Notes under the pieces: model-generated
Database searches by the model: none
The model's input: only the letters and a program-made list of their open reading frames with translations
Told to the model about the DNA's origin: nothing
In this document: positions 46,936 to 57,743 of the stretch, in pieces
Numbering within the stretch: the stretch's first letter is position 1
How the letters are laid out: the number at the start of each line of letters is the position of its first letter
Translations under genes and position numbers: made by a program
Assembly (NCBI GenBank): GCA_015680685.1
Contig: MNCI01037842.1
Coordinates: 765,139 to 828,989 of the forward strand
Source of the DNA: Gnetum montanum
Lineage: Eukaryota; Streptophyta; Gnetopsida; Gnetales; Gnetaceae
Reading direction: 5' to 3'
Length of the DNA: 63,851 nucleotides

Positions 46936-47699
46936 CATGAAAATAGAATATGTCAACAATATTTACATTGCAAGTAGTAGAAGATGAGCAACATGTATTA
47001 TTAGAATGTCGCAAAACATATTTCTTCAAAAGAAAATGACAAATCTCTAGTCAAGCTATCAAGTTAATCAAGCTATCAATGTTAGTTCTCGGAAATTATA
47101 TAGAAGACATATTTAAATTACATAAATATTGGACATTTCTATTGTACTTAAGAAAATACCATCATTTCGAGTAATGCCAAGATACTCATTTCTCAAGTCA
47201 AAGATCTAGATTTGAGCTTAAGCACAACTACTCAAAGAGGTTAGCCTTTCACTTATCTACCAATCCTCCCAGGGCTTGCTTAGTGAAATCAACATTATGG
47301 CTCTAGGTAATGATCTTATTATACTCAAGATTTATTGTTATTGATATTTTTTTCAACATAGTTGACCCTCTTTTATTGTGATTATGCTAGGATAATGAGG
47401 ATGCTACTAATATTGCTTTTTGCACTAGCTTATTTGTCTGATAGATCCTTTGGATCTACATAAATGTAATTAAATATTAGTATTAGTATCAATTTTTATA
47501 GAACATAAGCAAAACATGCATAATATTATCAAATTTGAATACCAATTCTAATTAAACCTAGAATTTACAAGCCACAAGTTGATTACACTAAGCAAGTATA
47601 CAATGCACAATGCATTACTAACCAAATAAAAAAATTCATTTCCTTTTGGAGGAAGGCGGCAGGAAGATGAAGAGGTAGGAGGAGAGTATTAAGACCTGA

Positions 47700-47822
47700 A
47701 ACATAACATTTACCCCTATAATACTTTGAGATAAATTTATTTATACCTTAGCATTATCCAATGAAAACAAACTTATAACTTAGAGCTTATAAATCAAGAG
47801 TATTATCACTAGACTAAAATAT
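47700..47822 (-). repeat. tRNA-like SINE copy
   Basis: The A-box-like TTTAGTCTAGTGATAATAC is near 47802-47820 on the minus strand. The body is alignable with the other copies, and the B box has decayed. Confidence 0.5.
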
Positions 47823-47920
47823 TACTTTGGTAAATCTTATAGCCAATATAATACTTTGGTAGAACTTAAGGGAAAGCATAAAGGTACCCCAAGTGTAAGT
47901 GTTGAAATCTTGAAATAATT

Positions 47921-48042
47921 ATACTACACATACACCCCAAAATATATTGTCTAATTAAAATCAAAACCATAACTTGAATCTTTCAAATCAACGGTCTTAC
48001 CTTGAGGCTAACACCTTATTGTTAAAGGTACCTCAAGTGTGA
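47921..48042 (-). repeat. tRNA-like SINE copy, near-twin of 51180-51308
   Basis: Nearly identical over about 130 bp to 51180-51308, more so than to any other copy. The shared sequence continues past the 559-bp insertion (48612-48640 matches 51309-51335). So either the two arose by duplication of one copy or they are short terminal repeats of an element in between. Confidence 0.65.
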
Positions 48043-48601
48043 GAGAGGTAGCAGGGTTGCTGGTAGCCTGCTACCTCCCCCACAGTTCGAGGGCCCTCGG
48101 GGCACAAGGGGTCCTTCGCTCCTTGTGTCTTCGGAACCGTATTGGCATGGTAGTTCCATGCATTAGTAAGAGGAGGCTATGACCTACCTCATTACCCCAC
48201 TCGGTAGGGCCTTGCCTAGGAGGGTTGCATAGTTCAACTCTGCATTGGGGTGTTTTTACCGAGTGTGTCATGGGACATGTTATGGGATGTTGCGTGCGCT
48301 TCTTGGAGCACGACACCAACTACCAGCACGTGATGATGAATTTGGAAGGTTCAGCTGGTAGTCCCTGTGGTGTCCACGTGAGTGGAGCAAGGGAGTGCTA
48401 TCTAGCTTGTTAGCGTATTGCGAATATTGTTGATAAAACACCGCTCAGGAGACATGCTAACACTAACAGATCGTTTGTTGGCATGTGTTTCAGGATTGTT
48501 GATTGCTAAGGCGTATTCCTCTTGAGTTTTGTCCCGATTCATAATCTGCTTGGGAAACTCTTGGGGTGCCGAACAATGTTCATAGGGACAACGTTGTTAC
48601 A
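48043..48601. mobile_element. 559-bp insertion with 10-bp target duplication, unclassified
   Basis: TCAAGTGTGA occurs on both sides (48033-48042 and 48602-48611), and the twin locus at 51298-51307 shows it once with uninterrupted flanks, so this is an insertion. The inside is GC-richer than the surroundings. It starts with a hairpin (GGTAGCAGG ... CCTGCTACC, 48047-48075) and includes a B-box-like AGTTCGAGGGCC near 48085. No terminal inverted repeats, A-rich tail or coding capacity were seen. A 9-11-bp duplication would fit a Mutator-like element without visible inverted ends, or a SINE. Confidence 0.7.
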
Positions 48602-48635
48602 TCAAGTGTGATTCTACTAGATGGCATTGGTATAT

Positions 48636-49640
48636 AAAATGTTGATGCATAAATTTTTGTCGCACAAACACTAGGAAAGAAAACTCGTTTTAGGAAACTA
48701 TTGCCTAGGGTGCCTCCGGCATGGGTATGGAAACTTGGGAATAGTCTTAGTTGGAGAGGCCTATGTGGCCTTTTGCAAATAATCAACAAAAAGAAATTTG
48801 GAATAAAAATTAAATAATTTTTTTGATCCAATATGTAAACAATCGAATTTTTCCTGGTCTAGTCATTCCCCCAGCCTTGTGCATCGCTAGGAACACTGTC
48901 GCTGGTGTCCTCTGCTGGACAGGAAGATTGCAACCACCACCTAAAGAAAGATGAAGGAGAAGCTAGATCTTGCACCACCAATAGAGATCACTAGGGAGAA
49001 GAAAGGCTCCAACGTCCTATGGCCTGCCACTGACAAAAATCTACATTTTCACTGCTAGTTCGCTGCAATAGCCCAGGAGGGAGGAAAGAGGTCACCGCAA
49101 TTGTTGGGAGGACCACCACAACTTGTCATAGGCCCTAGCTGTTGACGTGCTATTATCCACCACAGAAAATAAAGAAATCGCTGCCTATGGATTTTCTATT
49201 ATCTTCTGCTGTCATGTGCACTATGCATTGCCAACAGGCAAACATCAAGGAGCGAAAGCCTTTGATGCACGTGCCGTGCACCCGAAACACAAGAAAACAA
49301 AAGAAAAATGTAACTATCCTTCTAGTTAACCCAGGATCTGATCCCCCTCCTTCCCTTTGAAAGAGAAACTGTTGTTTCTAGGTTTTTTAGCCCCCTCCTT
49401 CCCTGATAAAGAGAAACTATTGTTTCTATTTTTTTAGCCCCTTCTTCCCTGAGAAAGAGAAACTACTATTTCTACTTTTTTTTCCTAGCCCATTAGCAGC
49501 CACACCTTGTCTCCAGCTAAGACTATTCCTAGGTTTCTATACCTATACAGGAGGGACCATAAGGAATAGTCTCCTAAAACGAGTTTTCTTTTCTGGTGTT
49601 GGTGCGACCAAAATTTATGTATCAACAACTTTTTGATGCT
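48636..49640. mobile_element. Element with inverted repeats of about 150 bp
   Basis: The left arm (48636-48790) and the reverse complement of the right arm (49490-49640) share TTGATGCATAAATTTT-, GAAAACTCGTTTTAGGA- and GGAATAGTCTTAG-type blocks. The middle, about 700 bp, is GC-richer with no domain-bearing ORF. A related left arm occurs at 39490. This looks like a non-autonomous DNA element or a foldback element. The termini and target duplication could not be fixed. Confidence 0.55.
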
Positions 49641-50366
49641 AGAAGGAGGGCTTTTCCCCACCTTTTGTTTATCAGGTTTCCTTACCATTTTTCTAGCCAT
49701 TGTTATCCCATTTTCTAAAATATCTATTTTTTGTTCTTTTTCACTCCCTATTTTTCTTTTATTTCCTGAAAATTTCATTTTCCTTATTTCAAACTTGTTT
49801 GATTTAAAATTTCTATTTTTTGCCATTGCCGTGAAATTTTTTTAAAGAATTTTTGAGCCCATTATTTCCTATTCTCAAAGTTCATTTCTTGAAACCTTTC
49901 AGGTCTCATCACTCATTTTTCTTTAATCCTTTAAGAAAAAAAAAAGAAACCCTCATTTCTCAGTCCCATTTTTGAATTTGTGTTTTGGTAGTCCTTACTC
50001 TAGTCCTAGGATAGGTAAGATGGTTTTTTTTAATTGTGAAATTTTAAATTTAGTTTTTGAAAATCTTGCATTTTATTGTTTCCCCTTTTAATTTTATAAG
50101 TATTACAATTTTATACATTTAGTGTTCTTTCAAAAAATTAAAAATAAACATATTTTAGTGTTTTTTTACCCAAAAAAATTGTTATTTCAGTATTTTATTT
50201 TTTTTAATGAAATTTTATAGTTTTATTCTAATAATTACATTTTAGAATTTTTTTTATAAGTGAACTTCCCTCTACTTCTAACTGACTAGTTACCTATCTC
50301 TTTGCATTAACAAAGCAACGAACCTCATGCTTTCCACGTTTTGTTCCCAGAAGAACCTCGACTCAA
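49641..50366. other. T-rich spacer
   Basis: Long T runs and AT-rich low-complexity DNA. The open frame at 49633-49845 is hydrophobic only because of T-rich codons. No gene is supported. Confidence 0.6.
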
Positions 50367-51176
50367 ATGGTAGGCAATCAACCCCAGACTCTCTTGGTTA
50401 GAAACCCCTTCAACTTCACTAATTATCACAATATCCCAAAATCACTTCCAAATATAAATTTGTTTTTTGATCCCACTAACCCTAGTAGCAATGCCCGCCA
50501 ACATGTACAATGTTTTGAAGCCTTAGGATCCATAACATTGTCCAAAATGATGTGGCATGTCAAGTATTTATGACAACTTTCAAAACCAAAGCAACCCAAT
50601 GGTTTCTGATGCTTCCCATTGCCTCCATTAACTCATGGTAGGAGTTCAAAAATAAGTTTTTGATTCAGTTTGACAAATTCACAAGCCCTGCCATAGCATC
50701 TAGCAACTTTACCAACTTAAGAAAGCTACCTGGGAAAATGTTAGGGATGATAACCTTAGATTCCTTCACCAATTGACCTCTGTGCCAAGTGAGATGTACC
50801 CACAACTTGATGGTATCCTCAACTTTTACCTCTCTACCATCGACCCATTATTCACCTATGCCATCAAAGCAGACCCTAACATAATAGAAATATAGGGAGC
50901 AATGGCTAAAGCCATGGAGTTAGAGCAAATCACCCTTATGAATAGTATTCAAACTCAATTCAAAATTATAAGCATTAGTAATCCCATGCACTCTAACTCT
51001 CTACCAAATTTTCCAATGGCCAATACTATGCTCCAAACTCCTATTCCCCTCGAAATGACTCAACCTACAAATAACTATTTTCAAGCTCCCACATCTTCTT
51101 CATTCCTACCATCTAACATTGATTTTAATGATGATCAATTGAAGGCCTTAATCCAGTCCATCATAAACCATAACTT
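50367..51176 (+). pseudogene. Retrotransposon Gag relic
   Basis: Reading across two frames: INLFFDPTNPSSNARQHVQ and FEALGSITLSK, then a TTFKTKATQWF and WYEFKNKFLIQFDKF-like stretch near 50570-50670, then MAKAMELEQITLMNS at 50902. The order of an A-x-x-W-F block followed by a W-x-x-F-x-x-x-F-x-x-x-F block is that of the retrotransposon Gag domain. The tail (50902-51222) is Asn/Pro/Ser-rich. It is broken by frameshifts and ends at the SINE at 51180. Confidence 0.6.
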
Positions 51177-51179
51177 GAA

Positions 51180-51308
51180 TAATTATAATACACATACACC
51201 CCAAAATATATTGTCTAATTAAAATCAAAACCATAACTTGAATCTTTCAAATGAAGAGTCTTACCTTGAGGCTAACACATTATTGTTAAAGGTACCTCAA
51301 GTGTGATT
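51180..51308 (-). repeat. tRNA-like SINE copy, twin of 47921-48042
   Basis: Near-identical to 47921-48042. It continues with TTCTACTAGATGGCATTTG, the same flank found at 48612. This copy shows the uninterrupted state of the site where the 559-bp insertion sits in its twin. Confidence 0.7.
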
Positions 51309-51539
51309 CTACTAGATGGCATTTGTATGTAAAGTTTTATAAATGTATCTCAAGTGTGATTCAAACTAAAAACCTATCATCTACATAATGCTCATCACAT
51401 AGTAACTTATTGTAGTTGAATAGGCGATTGTGATAGTTCAATAAATAATAAATTGTAAGATTGGAATTTTCACTTGAGGTACCTTCAAGTTCATTTTATT
51501 AGTTTCCAAATTCTAGCATTGTATGTTCTAGGGATAGTT

Positions 51540-51625
51540 AGTGATACATTTCTCACTTAGGTTAGTGCATATGACTTATGATTAGCAAGTCAAAGGTTTG
51601 ATTCTAAGGATATGTTAAGACATGT
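51540..51625 (+). repeat. tRNA-like SINE relic, plus strand
   Basis: A-box-like TTAGGTTAGTGCATATGAC and B-box-like AAGGTTTGATTCT, about 40 bp apart. Confidence 0.4.
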
Positions 51626-51771
51626 GCCAACTAGGGGCATGGTAAAAATATACATTCAAGGAAGGATAGGGAGGATAGCCTCATGGGAAGGGGGAGCATA
51701 GGTTTAGGGAAGAATGATGTGGAGGTGGGATAGGGATGTGAATGTTGAAATCCTAAAATAATTATAGGGGT

Positions 51772-51898
51772 GAAGGGTGTTGGAACCCTAAAAGAATTGC
51801 AATATAGTTCAATTAAACTTTATAACTTAGCATTGCCTACCAAATTTGAACCCATGAATTGGATCTTTTAAATTAAGAGTCTTACCATTAGGCTAACC
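51772..51898 (-). repeat. tRNA-like SINE copy (first of a tandem pair)
   Basis: The minus strand has GTTAGCCTAATGGTAAGACT (A box, 51879-51898) and GGGTTCAAATTT (B box, 51842-51853), and a GGTTCCAACACC end. It lies head to tail with the next copy. Confidence 0.7.
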
Positions 51899-52045
51899 CT
51901 AAAATTATTATAATATAGGTAAATCCTGAGACATATAGTCTAATTAGAACTTTATAACTTAGAATTACCCACTAAAGTCAAACCCATGACTTGGAGCTTT
52001 CAAATCAAGAGTTTTACCACTAAGCTAACTCCTCATTGTTAGGAA
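51899..52045 (-). repeat. tRNA-like SINE copy (second of a tandem pair)
   Basis: A box GTTAGCTTAGTGGTAAAAC (52010-52028) and B box GGGTTTGACT (51975-51985) on the minus strand. Spacing and body are as in its neighbour. The A box matches the tRNA consensus T-R-G-C-N-N-A-G-T-G-G at all but the R-G positions. Confidence 0.7.
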
Positions 52046-52699
52046 ATACATGCATGAGAGAAGGGGTGTTAAACCCTAAAAATAAATAATAATATTAAAA
52101 AGATTTAGAGTACTTTAGATCATCAAAGAAAGAGTATAAAGAAAAAGTCCAATGATTTTGGAAATGCCTTTTCAGGTCTTCCACCTTACAACAAATCCTA
52201 AAAATCCTCCCCTTTGAGGTAGGAAAAGGATTAAGCTTTACCTTAATTTAGAAGTGTCATCATGAGTTTTCACTTTTTACTAAATTATTTCTTATAAAGA
52301 GAAGGAGAAACTCTCTCTAAAGATAAAAGAATACATTAATCTGAAATAAAGAATGAATAGCAACACAAGCTAAAAATAGTAACAAAAGTTAAAAGTTTCC
52401 AATCCTTAAGCCTTCAAAATAAAAATAAATTAGTACCATAAAAAACAAATTAATTATTTACCTTTCAATGAATTCTTTTTTTGCTTAAAGTTATAGTTGA
52501 AAACTAACATCTTTAAGAATCTAGTATTTGACTCTTGAATAGAGGTCATAGTTATGTTCTTGCTACTAAAAAATAACTAGACACTAAATCTTCCAAGTAG
52601 AATAGAAAATAAGTGGTCAAAGACACTTTCAAATGCAATTAAAAGAATTAGAGAAAGTAGGTTAATCACCAAGAATGACATCATTGATGCTAAGTTAAA

Positions 52700-53620
52700 A
52701 GTTTTGTTACAAATCCATTTTCAAGCATGCTGAGTAATAGGACACTCAAAAAAATATGAGAACATGAATCTTCACTTCTACAATGAGGACCTTTAGGAGA
52801 AACATTTCTTATTTGTTTAAGATGAGTGTTGACAAGAAGACCTTGGTGAATAAGATAGCAAAAAAAATATGAATTTTAAAAAATGTATAAGCTCTTGAAA
52901 TATCTTTCATTTTTCTCATCCCAAAGTAAGATGATAATTATATTTTCTAGACCTTATTGAATTTGTTATAAATAAAATCATTATTTATAATAATATCATA
53001 AGGATATTTCACATTAAAAAGAAACAAATTTTCATCTTTCGGAAAAGATATCTAGAAAAGCCTAATCCAAATTGTTTTCAACTTTAAATAAATTCTCAAG
53101 ATTAGAAGTTAGTTTTTTTCTTTCTATTAAAACCATAAAGGCTAGAAGCTTCATTTCAAATAATCCATATATCATGCATATGTAGATAAGAAACTACAAT
53201 GATATCAAATTTACATCAAGTGGTACACAATCTAGATGCATTAATAGCCCAAGATCCTTTGTTAAAAAGAAGCAATCACAGGCTAATTTTCTTAAGCATA
53301 TCTTCTAAAACTATAATAAAATTGTAATTCAAATTTTTACTAAGCTTTCATCATATTTTCAAAATTTGTTTAAGAATTAATGCACTTTGTTTAAAAATTC
53401 AAATTCTTAAGAAGAGTATCTAGACATCATCTCCATTGATGCACTTTGTAATCCATTTTTCTATAAAAGAAATTAATGATGCAAAGTCTTCCATCTTTCT
53501 TCCTACTAGTGTAAATGTCACAAGTAGTTCTCAAAAAAGATTTTCTATGTTTCTTAGCATACCAAAGAAACCAATGAATAATATTATCAATTCTATTATA
53601 AGAAGTTTTACAAGGATCTT
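52700..53620 (-). pseudogene. LINE retrotransposon relic (reverse-transcriptase end and zf-RVT domain)
   Basis: The minus strand at 53427-53620 reads RIDNIIHWFLWYAKKHRKSF, then SRKKDGRLCIIN. This is the typical segment after the LINE reverse transcriptase (I-x-x-F-L-W ... K-x-x-G-G-L-G-I). At 52740-52870 come NTHLKQIRNVSPKGPHCRSE and a HIFFECPITQHA block after a one-base shift in a T run, which is the Cys/His zf-RVT domain of plant LINEs. The relic is cut at 53620 by an LTR. The 5' part is not seen. Confidence 0.75.
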
Positions 53621-54503
53621 TGATGAGTGGTGGAGTAGTCCAACACCCAATCATACGAGATACGAGTGTTCATGTGCAGCCTCGTTAAATTCTGTGGATA
53701 AGGTAATGTAATTATGCTAGTAAGTGGTTTGATTTTGTGATCATTATCTTCCAATGTGAGCTAGTAAAATTAATGCATATGATTTAACTCATAGTGAGCT
53801 AAATGATAACTAATGTTGCTTTGGCCATTTTACTCCTAGTAAACGTGAGGTAAATGAAAGTGGTTTCTAAGTCTAAGTAAATAGCAAATGAATGTAATCT
53901 AGCCTAGGTGATGGACATCCATTCTTGACTATATGCACATATCTTGGACTTATGTAATCATTACTGGGATTACAAAGTATCTTACTATTAGATGAACCAA
54001 GCAATAATACTACTGGTCTACCAAATGATCACACTTTCCACTTGGACATTATGCTTAACAATAGTTAAACTAAAGTTCATGAGAAAGTAAATAGTAATTA
54101 GTAGACTAAGTTAAAATAATAAAAATTATTTTAGGTAAACAATAAAAACTAACTAGATGCTGCAATGGTAAAAAGTAATCTTATTCTTTATTGTCGTTCA
54201 CACTTGTTTCCAAGTATATGATGCTCAAATAAAGACTTCGCATAATCACTTAACACCACATTATGGTCATACACTACTAAGTACTAAGTACTAAAATCAA
54301 GAAAGAAAACTGACAAATTTTTTCTAAGGTGGAGTGAAAATTATTGTTGAACCTTGCACCTAAGTGTCAAATTTGTAGAAATTCACATGTCTCCAATATC
54401 GAATATTTGACATTATAGCTTGTGCCCCAATATTGAGGATCTGATACTATAGCTCTAATATTAGATACCTAATATCGTAGTTGACAAAAATTGCAACTTA
54501 TGA
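53621..54503 (-). repeat. 3' LTR of copy E (CAATATTGAGG type)
   Basis: 883 bp, starting TGATGAG on the plus strand, aligned with the other family LTRs. The U3 array (54395-54485) has CAATATTGAGGATC, CAATATCGAA and CTAATATCG-type words, distinct from the GATATCG and CCCATTGA arrays of other copies. The minus-strand sequence before the LTR is purine-rich (GTCATGGGGGTA). Confidence 0.82.
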
Positions 54504-54699
54504 TACCCCCATGACTAATGAAAAACTCATTCTCAAGTTAAAACAAAACGAGGATGGAGTTCCTTATAAAATTGGGAGGTAGATTCTCATGACACTAACT
54601 ACTATGTACATGACTATTAATTTCCACAATGATGTTTACAAAAATGACATGAAAAATTTAACAAAAAGAAAATTTTGATGAACCTTGATGTAGGCTTAT

Positions 54700-56150
54700 G
54701 TAGTTCTAGTTGGTGGTAGCTCCTCCATCAGTTGCTTTCCCTTGTCATCAATCTTTTGAAATTTGTATCAGTTGAAGAGTGCCTAAAGCATATCCTCTTT
54801 CATTTTTGGATCATGTACCATCCATGCTTATTGTGCAATGTATGATGGAGTGGGTACATACCATGGGCATGGTAGCTATGGAAAAATTTGGTTTTCCTTG
54901 ATGTACTAGGCTATGAATTACCTCCTTTCATCTTCAAAAATTTTACCCTTTTCACATAGTTCATGATAATCTATCAATCTTTTGGCTAGGTTTGTTGCTA
55001 CATCATTTTGCCCTTAGTAGCTAACATTCACTACTTCTAATTCAAAGTTTACCACTTGGAGTTTTTGCAAAGCATATTTATGATCCACAAACTCTTTTTC
55101 TTATAGAGCATATGTGGTTGCTACTTACTGTTCTAACTCATTCCTGGGCGTACCTACTATCAACATGGCTAAGTTAGCATAATAGAGCTTAGTTAGCCCC
55201 ATGTATTATTTTGGATCCTCGATCTACAAGTCTTTATTTTTCACTTCCACTTGGTGGACAAGGGCATAATTATTCAAGATGGGTTGCTAGCCATCACTTT
55301 GTGTTGACATGGTGCTATTGTAGCTTTGGCCATTTAGATCTTTTTCTTGTTAATTTGCTTATACGTGCACACCTAATTACAAAAGTTTTTTTTAAGCCTT
55401 TTGTGTTTCTCTGTCTCATTTTGCTACATGCTTATTTCAATGGCTAAATTTTGTTAGATGGTGCATACCTCCTCCATTAAGAGGGTTCGATGTGCTTTTG
55501 TGAGATGGCTCATGTCTTGGTTGATCATTACCAACTATTCTTTCAACTCATGGATGCTCTCTTCTAAGATGTTTTTCTACTTTTCCATCATGGTCAACCT
55601 CATGTTATTAGTAGTAAGTTGTTTATTTTCTTCTTGAACTATGATAAGTGCCTTAACATGTGCATATGTTTGTAATTCAACTATAGAGGCATTCCATACT
55701 ACTTTCTCCTTCTCTATTGTCATCTATTTATTCTACTCAATTAGGTAATTTATTTGCTCTATTTTGAACTATTCTACTTGGTCAAGTGTAATGAGTTGTG
55801 CAGGATCTCTACATTCAGCTCTTAAGGCTACAAGCTCTTTTCTTTGGGGCCATCTATATTCATAAAGGAATTGGAAATAATTAGAAGGTATTCTATAATT
55901 TTTATAACTCCCTTTGTTTCTTATACTTTTAGTTAGATCAAGTTCTTAGTTATTAGGATTGCAGAGTTAGAAAATGTTCACAAAAAGTGACCCCATAAGT
56001 GTCAATTTCATTGTAACCCTTCACAATTGTTCATTTTGTCCCTATGAATGGCCCATAATGATGGTTATAGGTCCTTAAGATTTTTATTTGAGTGTTTTGG
56101 CATTGATATGATTGATTGTTATTTAAAAATTTCAACTTTCACTTCATTCT
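54700..56150 (-). pseudogene. Third ORF (coiled-coil) of copy E
   Basis: The homologue of 23850-26170. The best block is RKELVALRAECRDP, then LITLDQVE (55770-55850). It has frequent Gln/Glu/Lys heptads and several stops. The frame cannot be followed end to end. Confidence 0.5.
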
Positions 56151-56379
56151 TACCCTTAAGATACCTTTTGGGTGTTAGAGTTTTTCAAAAAATTAGCTTA
56201 TATTTTCCTCATTAGCACCTCCCATGACTAAGATGAGCATTCTATGATAAAATAGGTATAAAAAGTATGAAAATTGGAGTGATAAAGTTCAGAGCTAGAA
56301 GGTTGGAGCTTAGATTAGAGAAGAAATGTCAAAAAATTTCCTCTAGTTAAAATGAAAAATGGCAAAAAAATTGGTTAAC

Positions 56380-56490
56380 TCCTCACATATACGTAGGTTT
56401 TTTAAGTTTCAATATCAAGGATACAACATCGAGGATTTGATATTGGTGTAGAATCGACATCGAGGACCCAATATCGAAGTGCAAACATTT
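56380..56490 (-). promoter_or_regulatory. Candidate internal promoter of copy E
   Basis: The minus strand has GATATTGGGTCCTCGATGTCG and ATATCAAATCCTCGATGTTG, then CTTGATATTG, then a TATA-like cgtatatgtg about 20 bp on. The words match the copy's own LTR (ATCAGATCCTCAATATTGGG), not those of other copies. It lies ahead of the third ORF. Confidence 0.5.
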
Positions 56491-57230
56491 TGACCTTTCA
56501 TAAGGGTTTGTTGAAAAAAATCAATTCTTTTGGGTTTCTAGAATGTTTTAAGGTTGATTAGAGGGTTTTGATGATAGAGATATGCATATTTTTATTAAAA
56601 TATTATCATTAGAAGTTCATAGAGAAGGAATCTTAGGCTAGTAAAGTTCATAAGATGGGTAAGAAGGGTAATGAATCCATGTTGTGAAAATGGATAGTTT
56701 AAATGATATGGAAAGTTTTATTAACATTTGTTGATGTTGGAAGGTTCATGATGATGTGGAATTTCTTGGGAGATATAAGATACAATAGTTATATAAGTGG
56801 GTCCTCCCTAAAGCAAGCTCCAACCCTTTATGCTTTGATATAACCATGTCTAAAAGTGTCCATAGGCACTTAAGGAGTTGAATGTAATGCATACTTGTTT
56901 AGTCAAACACACATGTTAGTATCACCTAATTGAGAAAATAACTCTATGTTATAAAAAATCACAAGTTATGACTATTATTACAGTGATATGAGATGGACTT
57001 ATAAGGGATTGAAGAAATCGATATGCGAGATATCTTACCATAGGCATTATGAATTCTTGTGTTTTATTTGTAGTTAAAGTAATCACTAGCCTTTTTGTTC
57101 AAGATTCAAACCAGGTCCAGACCACATTCAAGTGACATCGCATCATTTTATCTCTTGGAATTACAACTGTAAAACTATCAATGTTGTAAGAAGTATTGTC
57201 ACTTGGCATATTGTCCAAGGAAGGAGTTCG

Positions 57231-57600
57231 GTCCTGGCATCATGACCTAAAACTGATATCACAGAAAAGTCTTGGCATCATGACTTAAAAATGATACCAC
57301 AGAAAAGTCTTAGCATCATGACTTAAAATTGATACCATAGATAGTCCTGGCATCATGACTTAAAACTAATACCATAGAGCTCTATCCGGTATGACACTAT
57401 ATTACCACATATATATGCCATGATGTGAAACTAGCATCTAAAGTCTGGTAAGACTATAAAATAGTTTGCCTCCTTACAGTTTGCTATGACTATAAATTAG
57501 CAATGTACCATCCGCTACGACGCTAAACTGGCACCGTCCAAGGGGTTATGACGTGAAAGTAACTTGCAATAGTTTGCTAAGACTATAAACTGGTGACATC
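57231..57600 (+). repeat. Minisatellite, 37-38-bp unit decaying into shorter units
   Basis: Four clear units start at 57231, 57269, 57307 and 57344 with GTC[C/T]TGGCATCATGAC and continue TTAAAACTGATACCACAG. Further right the pattern persists as diverged TATGACTATAAACTGG-like units up to about 57600. Confidence 0.8.
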
Positions 57601-57743
57601 ATCAACAACCAGGAAAAAACTTGAAAAGATGTGTTGCTACAATGGCTGTACATGTTCCACAAAGACTTGTTGCATGATTTTTCTCATGGATACTAACGAA
57701 GCTAATGTTGTTCATAATTTTGCTTGATTTGAAAATTGCACAT

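Larger units (their letters stand above)
53621..57050 (-). mobile_element. 3' half of Athila/Tat-like element (copy E)
   Basis: On the minus strand: noncoding post-integrase stretch (56500-57050), candidate internal promoter (56380-56490), coiled-coil third ORF (54700-56150), purine tract and 3' LTR (53621-54503). No gag, protease, reverse transcriptase or integrase is found before copy D begins at 57744, so the 5' part is deleted or was replaced. Confidence 0.75.

Noticed and set aside
49633-49845. 70-codon hydrophobic frame as a membrane protein
   Set aside because: It results from T-rich codons in a low-complexity spacer; there is no supporting context.
51772-52045. tRNA genes at A/B-box pairs
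   Set aside because: The A and B boxes are present, but acceptor and anticodon stems cannot be formed and the sequence continues into a shared SINE body.
57231-57380. 38-bp repeats as a CRISPR array
   Set aside because: The repeats are contiguous with no spacers, and the setting is a plant nuclear genome.
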